Assembly: GCA_001632425.1 (NCBI GenBank)
Contig: KV425652.1
Location: 41,525-90,071 of the forward strand
Direction of reading: 5' to 3'
DNA from: Neolentinus lepideus HHB14362 ss-1
Lineage: Eukaryota > Basidiomycota > Agaricomycetes > Gloeophyllales > Gloeophyllaceae
DNA: 48,547 nt
Made by a program: the position numbers and the translations under genes. Shown piece after piece: positions 33,571-44,323 of the stretch. Each line of letters opens with the position of its first letter. The stretch's first letter is position 1. Below the pieces are notes generated by a model that was not told the origin of the DNA, did not search any database, and saw nothing but the letters and a program-made list of their open reading frames with translations.

Positions 33571-34749
33571 TTAGGGGCAGAACGTCAGAGTGTAGTCTGC
33601 ATTCAAGGTAGCATTGCAGGTCCAGAGCGCGGCGCCACTGCTCTCGTCGTAGGCATAAACGTACGAGTTGGGACAATTATCCTCTGCAACATGGGGCGAT
33701 AAGCCATCGATACTCAAGTACTGGAATCGAAGGAAACCCACTGAAGTATGAATAGTCTGCCACGCCAGAGGGCTTGCAGGTCGCTGCAGTATTGTACTGT
33801 CCCGTGCAGCAGTTGGGCGAGTTCGACTGGTTGCCGTCCAGGTTGGCGTCGCAGGCGCTCTTGCATCCCACCGGGAACCCAGAGGAATCGAAGGGACCTT
33901 TCAAGGGTGAGGGACCTGGCAGTCATGTTAATGAAGACATATTTAAGCTGGGCTTCTGTTGGACATACAGTTAGGCCCTAGGTCGACAGGGCAGGATGGA
34001 ATACCGCAGCCTACGTTGTTGTCGATTCGGGCGGGAAGGTTATAGCCATCGACCAGCGAGACTGAAATACGAAGGCGCGGTGTGCGATTACGGACACACT
34101 CATTTCAGTATAAATGCTTACTGTCGTACCAGTCCAAGTCGCTGCCACCGCTGAGCGTCCATTCTGCGACAATAGCGGGAGGAACACCCTAAAAGTCCGC
34201 AGAAGCAGATGAGAAAGAGAACTTTTCGCGCAGGTGACCAAGCGAATGGCTCACGGTCCCAGTCTGAGATCACATTCAAGACCACCATTGCAGCCACCAT
34301 CAAGGCAAGAGTTAGGTCCTGGGTTCGAACTGAAGTCACAGTCGCGGCGAGCCTGGCCACATCGAAATCTTAGTGCTAGGATACTTTGCGAGAACCAGGG
34401 GGATTTACCCAGATACGGCCAGCGGTCCAATTGTCGGGAACCGAGAACGACACCGACATATAGGAAGCCGCCTCCCATCTGGCACACAGCACTCAAAGAG
34501 CCATCGTAGACAACAAGACTCGATGGAACCTACCCGGTAGGATAGTCAGGAACGGCGCTGCCAGCGTTCAGATCCGTGAACATTGCCGGCCTAAACGATA
34601 TGAACATGAGTATGTATTAAACTGTTGTTTTGACCGAAAGGGTGGACGACCCACCAGATAGTGAATGGGCAGTGGTTGTACACCGTGAACGTCCGCGCCG
34701 AGACAAGAGATACGGCGGACAGCGTAGCAGAGGTCAGAAAGGCTTTCAT
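33571..34749 (-). CDS. thaumatin-like protein with one phase clash
   Basis: Eight exons (34749-34655, 34590-34534, 34478-34409, 34352-34255, 34188-34122, 34061-33969, 33915-33742, 33683-33571) encode about 255 residues. A signal peptide (MKAFLTSATLSAVSLVSA) is followed by FTVYNHCPFTIW, GGCNGGLECD, GVPPAIVAEWTLSGG, VGCGIPSCPVDLGPNC, GFPVGCKSACDAN, NSPNCCTGQYNT, and SYVYAYDESSGAALWTC up to LTFCP. All 16 cysteines of the family are present, along with the acidic-cleft Glu and Asp positions. Thaumatin-like proteins are secreted; fungal ones are linked to beta-glucan binding or hydrolysis and wall remodelling. One junction fails: exon 4 ends in phase 2 (GT at 34254) while exon 5 must begin in phase 0. 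One base appears to be missing near 34254, either a sequencing or assembly indel or a real frameshift. All other junctions agree. Confidence 0.82.
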
Positions 34750-37325
34750 AATAAACGTTGCTTGAGCTCGAGTTTTCTCCTGCAGAAAAGGATAGAGATG
34801 GGGACCCTTAAGTGTCCTATTTATGCATTGGCTTGTGTCCGGTTTGGAATAGACGTGCGCACTCCCTGCAGGGAGGTTGACGAATTATACGGCCCTAAGT
34901 CTATCGTCGGAAACCTTCGTCGCTGCAACCAACTTACATTTCAACCTCACAATGATTGACAGTATTCCTCTGTTTCCCCTTTGGAGAGAGCTCCGTGCGA
35001 AGCTGCAGCCTCGGGTCCGAATGAACGAGGTAGATGGTTTTCTATCTTCGATCGACTTGCTCTTGGTTTTCAAGGCTTGTGACTCGTGTGGTTTAGAGAA
35101 ATCGTCGTCGGTATCCTTTCCGTCCACAAGAGGCTGCGAAATGAACGCCTTGTGACAAATGGCGACTCAGAGGGCCATATGTTCCCGAACCGACAGCAGA
35201 CACGGCAAGACGTGATCACGTACTGATACGTATCATTGTGTTACGCCGCTTGCACTTGCAGCCGGCTTGTGGAGTGAACACTAGATGCTCCTTCCACACG
35301 ATATTAGAGTCTTAGTAAAACATTGCCGGGTTCGAGTCAGTCCCGAACGTCGTCGCCAAATACAGCGACCGCCACAGCTTCACCGGTCCGAAGATTGATT
35401 GCCCCCAACATTCTCGTTTCGCACCACGACAAACTGCGATATGACTAGGTGGGGATAGCAAGGGCACCTTAGGTCTTGCAAAACAATGCGGAGTCGCATC
35501 TGATGATATAGAGATATGAGTTTATTCCTAGTATGGCGTAGACTCATAACCAGGCTCTCAGGGGAAAAGAGGGTGTTGGAAAAGAGGGTGTCGACGTACG
35601 TAGAATTCTTTCCACATGGCATTTAGCATCATGTGATCTGCTAGGTGGAACTCTGCAAGGATGACGGTGGCTTCAATACTGTGGAATGCGATGTGAGAAA
35701 GAGTGTGCTGCATGTCAACCAGTATCGCCAATGCACTGCAGTGCTCAATTATCTGATTAGAAAGTAAGTAGAAAATCATTCGGAGAGTATTAGATGAAGG
35801 TCTGCTACAATCCAAGCGTCGGCTCCTCTTCAGGTATCATTGCTTCTTTATAAGGATACAAGAGCCTCCAGGTCGACAGTTTCTATTTCTTCGAATTCTG
35901 CACATACTGGTCTTACCGTCGCAAACACAGACACATGATGAGCAGCGCTAATCCAAGGAATGACAGAAAGAGACTTACTACGTTCTGTCCATATTTTCTC
36001 GCCACATTCAAATCAGTCCATCAGATCGTAGCCATCACATATTACTTGACTGCGCTGTCACAAGGATCAACATTGTTAGACGCGGCGGAAGGGTAAAACT
36101 CCCAGTAGTAGCGCTGTTAAAGGACGTGAACAAAGAGGCAGGACCCGTGAGAGGAGGCATCGAACCTTGGTCCGAGGATATCCGGGCTGAAGAGCAAACA
36201 ATGATACTGGATCAGAACCTATCGGGTGGTTCGAGCATGCTACCATGGATATTGATTAAAGCAAGCATGGTCCCACCGGCACGACTTTAGTGATCATGGC
36301 GGGGCAAAGAACGTGCGCCTATCGGAGCCGCGTCAGGGTTCAAACAGACTGACAATAACTCGCACATAATATGGCTGGTAAGAATGAAGTCGCCATGACC
36401 CATTCCTGGAAGACCTATTAGGCCTCAATGGTTGAAGATATTTCTGTCGATATTTTCGTTACGTTGCAGATGGTCGTTTTCCGATGTCATTTGACCAGCG
36501 GCCGTCGGTATGTCTTAGATCGCGAAGAGTGTCTATAGTGTCTATATGGCAAGACATCGCAAGTGGTTGAGGGTCCTGGACTGCTAGTAAGACTTCTTTC
36601 CTAGATCAACAACTCTCAACTCACCGTTCTCATGGTCTTCGCGCACGATCGCCATGACCACATGCAAACCATTTTATCAGCATTGCGTGCTAGATAGGAA
36701 GGTCGTCCTGCTTTCCCCGTAGTCGCATGTTTGCTGGAATCAGCACGGAAGGATCTGCTTGAGAGAATCATAATGAGTTCATGTAACCATGTGACGCATA
36801 CCCCAGAATGTAACAAGGTTATGTCAGGAGAGGATTCGAATGTAACACCCTAGCTCAGCCCCAAAGGCCGGGCGAACGCAGAGCTTACAGTCAAGGGTGA
36901 AGGCTACACGCGACGATCGATAGTCCCACGGCAATGATCATAAGTCCGCTCCTTCATTTCTCCACCCACTCTTCGACCGAGATAGGAACACCAATACGGA
37001 AGGTTTGTTACCCGGCTCAGGTGTTCACTAGTCTCATCAAGACCTCTCCCATTTTCAGGGTTTGTTTCTGACAAGACCGATGGCTTAGTGGTAAACGCAC
37101 GATTGGCCACAGATACAACGCCGACAGCTGAGGCATGCAATGGTAGGTCGAACATGTCGTGATAATACAGACGGCTAACTGGAAGAGACTTGATTCGCGC
37201 TAAAATCGGCAGTCGAGGTCCCCCTGAGTGGTCACGGCATACAGAGTCTCAAAGTCGGAACAGGTGACTAGCCGCATTCCCAGTATCACCATTATACCAA
37301 GAATCACACAAAATCTCACACCTGA
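34750..37325. other. 2.6-kb region without a supportable gene
   Basis: An AT-rich TATAAATA-like box near 34816-34826, read on the minus strand, probably serves the thaumatin-like gene. At 34972-35155 on the plus strand an open piece (MIDSIPLFPLWRELRAKL and onward) looks protein-like but has no partner exons. The rest shows only short frames on both strands. Confidence 0.4.
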
Positions 37326-39404
37326 TCAACCGTCCCTTTCCCCTTCCTCATCGCTCTCATCATCATTAGCAACACTAATAACCCCCCCTCCCGGCCTCTC
37401 CTTCCAATTTTGGCCCACTTCGGAGAGCTTCGTGCCGAACGCCTTGCGCGCGCCAAAGTTCGCGCCGACGTCCCATACCTGAAGTTTTGACTTAGAGCCT
37501 GCGGCGGCGACGGTGAGAGGGTCATCAGGGGAGAAGGCTGATGAGAAGACTTTGCCCTGCAGACATCATGAATCAACGATGACTGCTGGTATGGACCATA
37601 TTATATCTTACCACGCCCAGATCTCGCGACGTCACCAAGCTCACTTCGGCCTTGCCATCATTGCTCTCATTGATATTCCACACCTTTACCATTTTGTCCG
37701 TCCCGCCAGTGACGATGCACCCGCGGATGTGCGGGTTCACGTCAAGCGCGGAGACTGCTCCATCATGTGCAGCAAGGGTGAATCTGGCAGGCGCAGGCGT
37801 GCTGGACTTCGCCAGCGAACGGGCGTCGAAGTTGAGGACGGTGCCATCTTCCAAGGAAACCTGTGGAAGATCAATACGGATAGAATTCAGGGAAAGAGGG
37901 GCGGGAACCGACGTACATAAAAGAAATGGCTATTCCAGGGATCCCATCGTAGTGCTTCGACGTCTGCAGAAACGCTGGTTCCCAGACAAGTATCCGGTGC
38001 ACGGGAATCAAACACCTTGACCGTTCGGTCATAGCTACCAGTCAGGAGAACCGTCGGGTCCGCCTGATTCCACTGAACAGCCTGAATTTTGTCGTCGTGT
38101 ATACCATCGAAGCTGCGTATCGCGCAGCCGCTCGCACTGTCCACGCCCTCCGCATCTTTCGGCATTAACGACGGATCCCTACTTAGATCCCACAGTTTCA
38201 CGGTCTTATCCGCAGATGCAGATGCGAGGAGATTGCGATGTGTCCGGTTCCATGAGAGGGAGAGGACTGCATCAACGTGGTGGTACGCAGTTACGGTGCG
38301 CGGTTTGGTCTTCTTGCGCTTTTTCTTGCCCGTCCCGAGTGGCAGCGGGACGTGCGCGGCAGTCTTATCTGGGCGCCCCAACACCATATCGGGGTACATT
38401 CCTTCCACAACATCCAGAGACCATATTTCGATCTCAGGGTCCATAGTTCCTACGGCGATGTAGTTGCCGAATTGTTTTGCTGGTTGTTCTTGGGGTGAAT
38501 CGGAGATAGTGGTGGATTGAGCGGGTGGAAAATCGAGCCATTCGAGACAAAGAGGGAAATTGGGTAGCATGAGGTCGTGGTGGACGTAGAGATTCTCTTC
38601 GGACTCGTCATAGACATAGATTTCGAGCTGGGAGACTTCGTCCTCAGTCTTGGCCACCACGAGGAGGTTATCAGTGGGGAGAATTTCGAGGTCATCGCGC
38701 TCGTCGTCCTCTTCGTCCTTCAATTATAGTTAATTTAGTGACCGTCAGGTGGAAGGCAGTGGGAGAGGACGAACATCTTTCAGCGTAATATATGGGTCAT
38801 CTTCGTTATCTCGGTAGTATTTGAGGCCTTTGATGTTACTGAATGGGCCAAGAGCTGCACTGGAACAGTTAGGGAAAAAAATGTAAATTGGAGGAAATGA
38901 GAGACCAGGAGCAGCGTCGTCATTATCGTAGTCATCCAAATTATACTGGGAAAGATCCTCCTCCATAGCCTTCTTCATCTCTGCTGGTGGCGAATCCTCA
39001 TCCATACGATCTTCATCGTGATTCTGGTTTTCGCCATCTTCCTCACTTTAATTAAATAAACGATTCCATCATTCTCCCGTTAGGAAAAGCATGTCCACTT
39101 ACTCGACCCATTCGTCGTCTTCATTAGCATCATCTGCCTCCTCCTCCTCCGCACCATTACCCATGGCTTGCGCTGCCTCGTGTGCGCGCTGCAATTCTAG
39201 CCGGGCATCTTCTAGCTCGATCCGGGCAAGTGAGCTGACCCGCTCAAGCTCCTTGTCATCGAGAATGTACTTTGATGGATGTTGATCAGCGAGCCCGCGT
39301 TTCACCCTTGCATTCAGGGTTCATTTAAAACACAAATCGTGAGTCAAGGAGCGTTGAACATACCAAGAGACGCATGAAATGAGGCTGCTCATCGTACTGC
39401 TCAT
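37326..39404 (-). CDS. PWP1: PWP1 WD40 ribosome-biogenesis protein
   Basis: Seven exons (39404-39364, 39306-39103, 39045-38906, 38854-38775, 38717-37917, 37860-37612, 37556-37326) give 581 residues. The N-terminus has the family start ISCVSWVKRGLADQHPSKY, then ELERVSSLARIELEDAR and a long acidic region. WD40 repeats follow: HVDAVLSLSWNRTHRNLLAS, SADKTVKLWDLS, GSYDRTVKVFDSR, FTLAAHDGAVSALDVNP, GGTDKMVKVWNI, and a final repeat ending in KLQVWDVG. PWP1 is a nucleolar chromatin-associated factor that promotes rDNA transcription and pre-rRNA processing. Two starts, 39404 and 39392, are possible in the 41-nt first exon. The exon 4 acceptor must be 38855, because using the earlier AG breaks the phase. 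It is divergent from eIF3j. Confidence 0.93.
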
Positions 39405-39561
39405 TCAATGCATCCTGTCCGATTCCAAAAAATCTAGTGTCCACGTGGCTCGTGAGACTCGTACCTTGATTTGGCAATCCCTAGACCCGGATCTATCTGC
39501 TAACATCTTTACCTTGTACTCTACGGTACTGCCGCTAATATCTCGCTAGAGCTCTGCAATC
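39405..39561. promoter_or_regulatory. shared divergent promoter of PWP1 and eIF3j
   Basis: There are 157 nt between the ATG of PWP1 (minus) and the ATG of eIF3j (plus). The two genes serve ribosome assembly and translation initiation, so co-regulation from one region is plausible. No TATA box is evident. Confidence 0.55.
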
Positions 39562-40557
39562 ATGTCTGACTGGGGTAATGCATGCTACTGCATATTTGGC
39601 TTGATCTATCCTAATCAACCTCCGGAGCGCAGACGCTTCTGACGACGAATCGGCCCCTGCCCCCGCGCCCGTGCAGAATAAGGTGCTCGTGAAGAATAAG
39701 TGGGAGGGCGAGGATGAGGAGGATTCAGCGCCTGCAGTGTGTACTCATCTTCATTTTCATTTATTTTGAGTGTGAACTGTGTGTCTGCACGGGTAGAGTG
39801 ACTGGGAGGACTCGTCGTCAGATGAAGAGAAGAAGCCCGCGCCCACTACGACTGCTGCGCCCCCAAAGAAGAAAGGCACACTGAAACAGAAGCTTGCAGA
39901 GAAGGAGGCAGAAAAGGCGGCACGCGCCGTGTCGGGTGAGGATGATATATACGATGAAGATGATGTGCTCGATCCCCGCGAGAAAGCACGGAAGGACAGA
40001 GAAAGAGAGCTGAATGCTGATCTTGCGAATGCGGCTGATCTGTTTGGTGCTGCGGCACTTGGAGGTGCGTCTCCATTTATTTTGTCCTATGCAGCTACTA
40101 CAATGAGTCGGGTGACACCTATCAGGCACCTCAAACAAAGAACTTGATGCCCTTCTCACCTTCAATCCCAAAACGAAAGAAGACTTTCAGGCCTTCTCGC
40201 ACCGCGTCTTCGAGCTTCTCATTAAGCGGCTGCAGGACAAACCCTTGTACGCAGCATTCGTCGAGCATCACGTGCGCGAAATCGCCGGGCCTCTCAAGGA
40301 TGTGGACGTGCGCAAGGCAGCTAGTGGGTTAACGACGTTAGCGAATGAGAAACAGAAAGAGCAAAGGGATAAGGTGAGCGGGAAGAAGAAGGCAAAGGCA
40401 ACCACGAAGCCGACGCTAGGGAGCGCGAAAGTCGCATCCAAGTGAGTGTTGCGATTGTTATTTCGGTGTAGCGTGAGGAGCTAATGGACTATGCAGGCTG
40501 GATACGAGTGCGTACGACGAAGGGATGGATGATTTCGGAGCGGATGATTTTATGTAA
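39562..40557 (+). CDS. HCR1: translation initiation factor eIF3 subunit J (Hcr1)
   Basis: Five exons (39562-39574, 39633-39736, 39797-40064, 40126-40441, 40497-40557) give 253 residues. The acidic N-terminus reads MSDWD, DDESAPAPAPVQ and KVLVKNKWEGEDEED. A basic helical middle follows (KKKGTLKQKLAEKEAEKAAR, LDPREKARKDRERELNADL). The conserved core is SNKELDALLTFNPKTKEDF, LIKRLQDKPLYAAFVEHHV and VRKAASGLTTLANEKQKEQR. The tail is AYDEGMDDFGADDFM. This is the loosely attached eIF3 subunit that helps 40S subunit binding, start-site recognition and recycling. The 13-nt first exon with an intron after TGG G is supported by the family's MSDWD start. Confidence 0.93.
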
Positions 40558-40716
40558 CGTATCTGTCTTTCCGATGTGCTTTTATCTGGGTTGTATCCAT
40601 ACCTCTTGCCCTGGGTCATTGTAGTCCTAGACGCCAAATCATTTGTGCACTGCATAGCTTCGAAATCTTATCAATTCCACTTGTCGTGTATAATATGTCT
40701 GTAGTCCATGTGCGGT

Positions 40717-41021
40717 CTAGTGTTGCCGCCGTCCGGTTCCCGAACCTGCTTGAACCCGTTCGGACCTAGGTTCTGGTTCAAGGTCCGGATTTTTGCCGGA
40801 CCGGACCCGAAATGAGGTTCACAGGGCCGCTGAGAGCCCGAACTGCACCCAAATATGGTAATTTGGCGAGTTCGAACCCGAACCGGACTGGAACTGGTCC
40901 TGATTTCAAGTCCTAGGTCCAGGAAATACTCCGAACCGGACTCAGAGTTCGGTTCCAGGTCCGGAAAATTTCGGCAAGAACCGGACTGAGCCGGACCGCG
41001 GCATCACTAGCACTGCGGTCT
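40717..41021. mobile_element. MITE-like element rich in CCGGTTC/GGACC motifs
   Basis: The left end CTAGTGTTGCCGCCGTCCGG (40717-40736) is the imperfect inverse of the right end CCGGACCGCGGCATCACTAG (40991-41010). The 8-mer TGCGGTCT occurs at 40711-40718 and again at 41014-41021, as an approximate target-site duplication would. The inside is a degenerate run of GAACC, GGTTC and CCGGAC units in both orientations. Inverted ends plus an 8-bp direct repeat suggest a non-autonomous hAT-type element, although the direct repeat sits a few bases off the ideal border. No coding sequence is present. It sits between eIF3j and COQ9. Confidence 0.6.
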
Positions 41022-41151
41022 GACTATAACTGTTGTAGTCGTGGGAACTGTACGATCATAGTACTAGCCAATTCATCCAGTTTATGACTTAGATTCAACG
41101 CCTCATCAACCACTTGTAACTGCAGACAACCCGCCAGACGCGACTAGTACG

Positions 41152-42007
41152 ATGAGGTGCGTAAACCCCCGCGTTTCTGTACGCCCACTTACCCATATAG
41201 TCCCGCCCTCCAACTCCTGCGGCACGCCTTCCCTCTCATCCCAACGCACGGCTTCACCCGCCAAACACTCGCCCTCTCCGTGTTACACCAACCTAACCCG
41301 CACACTCAACCGTTGTCAGATACTGCAATAAACGCACTTTTTGGAGAGGGCGAGAATGCAAGGAGAACTCTAATTGAAGCGTGGATTGACAATGCCCGGC
41401 AACACATGGGTTCGAAGTTTATTGAGGAAGGAGCCCCGAGGATAAATGATGTACTGAAAGCAAGACTGGAGGAGAATGCACAGGTACTACAACACCTTCC
41501 TGAGGTACGTCTATATTCTGCAATTCCTTTGGATCACAGGCTATAACGGGATGTAGGCCTTTGCATTCCTCGCCTCGCCTCAATACGGCCTTCCCCTCCT
41601 GGATCCGAGGCCAGGTATGAAGCACGCGTTCATGGTGGCGGATGAGGCGTGTCGTATCGTTGGTGACACGACCATAGGGGTAAGTACTGGTCCACTTCCT
41701 TCTTTTGTTTAGCATCCCAGTCGTCAAATAGACAGCTTGGTACGTCCACCGTGGATCGTTAGCAGCTATCTACTCCGCCGCAGGTGCGTTTATCAACTTA
41801 TTCTACGAGCAGGACAGCTTTTGATCTTTCTGCCGTGCGTATACAGAACTGCACCAGTTGACATCACCCCGCACCGCTCCCGCCTTCCTCGACACGCTGC
41901 TCAACGCGTCTTCAGCTGCCAAATCTGCTGTTGACGATGCAGAGACATTTGCGACTTATATCGGACGTAGCTGGGCTGGTATCATTCGCGGCTCGGGCGT
42001 TTTCTAA
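41152..42007 (+). CDS. COQ9: ubiquinone biosynthesis protein COQ9
   Basis: Five exons (41152-41156, 41201-41504, 41557-41679, 41732-41783, 41847-42007) give 214 residues. Family landmarks are FPLIPTHGFTRQTLALSVLH, LSDTAINALFGEGENARRTL, HLPEAFAFLASP, MKHAFMVADEACRIVGDTT, WYVHRGSLAAIYSAAELHQL and YIGRSWAGIIRGSG. COQ9 is a TetR-fold lipid-binding protein of the mitochondrial inner-membrane CoQ synthesis complex that supports COQ7 hydroxylation. The first exon is only five bases (ATGAG), but it yields the expected MS..LL start. The protein is shorter than yeast and animal forms and shows no obvious mitochondrial presequence, so an extra upstream exon cannot be excluded. Confidence 0.88.
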
Positions 42008-42902
42008 ACGCGGGAACTAGCAATTTGGACTATCAAGGAACGTGGAGCGTGCAAAAGCCGTTGCTTCTATCATTACAAGCAACATAGTCTTCTTCTGGGT
42101 CAATGCTTTCGTGCACTTAGGATCTCTCGACACTGGCAACGCCCAGAGGACGCGAGATTCATGATAGACCGTCCGACTTAGCTGCACTCGCACATATTGA
42201 CAATGGAATTACGGAGATTTTCGAGCAGCACTGCCTTCAAAGAGATCTGACCGAACTTTCTTCGAGCTCAGTCTCAGACGGTCTTGTTCGCAACGGCAAG
42301 GTCCTCGAAGTCCGATATCTAGAGGTGCGCATATAGTCCATCAGGGATTCTCAGCAAGACTAGCTGTGGTAATCAGAAACATGGGCGAACGACATTGCAG
42401 ATTTGCGTAATGCATCTAGTCAGCCACTTTTCATAGTGTCGATACGGAACTGCGTACGTGCTTCTGTCAACAGTCAGCCGGAGTTTGAGAAACTCGTCTG
42501 GGAGATCTCTTCCATCCTCTTTGCTCCCTCCACGGCAAAATTGTGGCAGTAGGTATTCATCTTCTGTTCTCCGCCCCGCCATTTTCTGAGTGGCAGAGCT
42601 TCGATAACGATAGTCGGTGAGTGTATGCGTTGGGAAGCAGCGAAGATTTTTGCAGGGGCAATTACCGGTGAGAACGTTGAGTGTCTTGTTGCCTGAAAAT
42701 TTTCAACTCTGGCATCGGTGATACAAGGACAGCAGTTACGTATAAACTGTTCCTAGAATCTAGTTGCTGAGATCTAGGAGAAATAGTCTCGTGCAAGTAA
42801 GACATCTCGAGAGAGGCCTTGACCGTATCCTTATTCCCGTAGGGACGTTGAGATAGCGCCGGTGAGACATTCTAGTCCATTGATAATCCTCTTTAAGCCA
42901 CC
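42008..42902. other. no supportable gene
   Basis: On the plus strand 42120-42330 is open after an acceptor-like CACTTAG, and 42381-42553 is open to a TAG, but the two pieces cannot be joined in phase through the visible splice sites. They may be remnants of a gene. Confidence 0.35.
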
Positions 42903-43765
42903 GACCTCTTTGGCACACAGAGTACAGCGCACTGTCTTGCCATGTAGATCGTTCTGCCACATGCATAGACCTCAATACTTTACTATACACACATGGTGGA
43001 TATCAAGACCCCACGGATACCCAGAAGTTCGGCCGCACTTCTTTCAAATTTGTATCCTGCTGGGAGTGCGCGGCGTAGACGATGTCTAGACGCTTGCTTC
43101 TTTGCAGATACGCACTATTTTCTTCTAGGGAAGGACTCCCGGGTTGGAGGCAATAGTCTGTACGGCGACGGTACAGGTTTGCGCTTCTCATTGATAGGTC
43201 GAGCTTTAGATATGGCCAGTCATATCAGGGTGAGTCGCGTTTGTGCAAGAGAACGCTCGCGTCGCCACCTGAAGTGATATGTGCTCCTGCAACCCAGAAG
43301 CTCTATTTCGAATGTCGGATCTTCGAACGCGGAGCCAGACACCGGAAAGTCTTCTTAACCGCACCGTATGTCGTTAACGTTGATAGTCAATGCGTACTCA
43401 TCAGAGGACACTCTGAGATGGTTGGCGGCGTACTGCCAACCACGACGCCCCCGCCCCTGCCACTTAGAGTTCCAAAGCACGATATTCAGTCCGTTCGTAG
43501 CTTGAGACGCGCTGGGTAGGTGTAGCGATGAAATTTATCAGGATTACCTTCAATGCCTACGGAGAGCACCTCACGGGCGGAAGTCACAAGCAATGGGAGA
43601 GACCGCAGACTTCCTGTTCATTACTGCGACAGGGTCTAATCACTTGTATAGCGGTCGTCCGTCTAAGGCTCCTCACCGTGATTCAGATCCACGGATTCTG
43701 CGTCGGGCGTAAAATAATTAAACAAAGGCTTGGGCGGCTCACTTTCAAAATAGTAGGTAGTGCAC
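42903..43765 (-). pseudogene. decayed paralogue of the class V aminotransferase
   Basis: Fragments appear in the same order as in the intact gene at 21233-23077, but in different frames. In minus-strand order they are EPPKPLFNYFTPDAESVDLN then HG (cofactor-site start), EGNPDKFHRYTYPARLK, TNGLNIVLWNSKW, TYGAVKKTFRCL, YAAHSQQDTNLKEVRPNFWV then SV, and a piece equivalent to AKRSCCVMYVPKR. About 30 codons are missing between the second and third fragments, stops interrupt several, and the segment that should hold the PLP lysine (NCHKW) is no longer readable. Intron positions appear shared with the intact gene, so it arose by duplication, not retroposition. It can no longer encode an enzyme. Confidence 0.75.
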
Positions 43766-44323
43766 TTTGGACCTGCTGGAACAACACATGTGTCGTGACT
43801 GAGTACTTTGGGGCTTATAATAGGCACATCGAAGAAACTGCAATCATTCCGGTATGTGTCGACTTCCTGAGTGCGAACAGGGATGTGGTCAAATATTTGC
43901 AGCATGGTCGTCTACCTATTCCAAATGATAGTCCAACCCCATGAACGTTAGGACCGAAGACCACAGAGAATTCGCCGTGCGAAGGCATGTAGAATTCACT
44001 CGATTGTATCACTGCGTAACTGGGCCTTATTATTAATAGTATTCCCAAGTCATCACAAGTAGAGACAATATCCGGAGTTAAATACTACATCGTTGCAACT
44101 CATTGCAATGCCTACTCTTCTACACATCTATCTCTATGATGTTTCGGAGGTAATGCTACACCAGCTGACAGATGATCACTATATTACATATGCTAAAGGA
44201 AGGATTGATATATGAGCAGTGACCTCTGAGTAGTAGCATGCGAAGTAAGGGCTTGAATTATAGTGGTGTATAGTGTGAATCTAGAGATCCGGGTCAGCAA
44301 GCCAGGAGGAATAACGATCCTTC

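Noticed and set aside
40861..40990. GGTTCGAAC motifs resembling tRNA T arms
   Set aside because: They belong to the GAACC/GGTTC repeats of the MITE-like element and have no tRNA arms around them.
42120..42553. Possible two-exon gene on the plus strand
   Set aside because: Two open pieces look protein-like, but the only visible donor (GTGCGC) and acceptor (AATCAG) give incompatible phases and no start was found.
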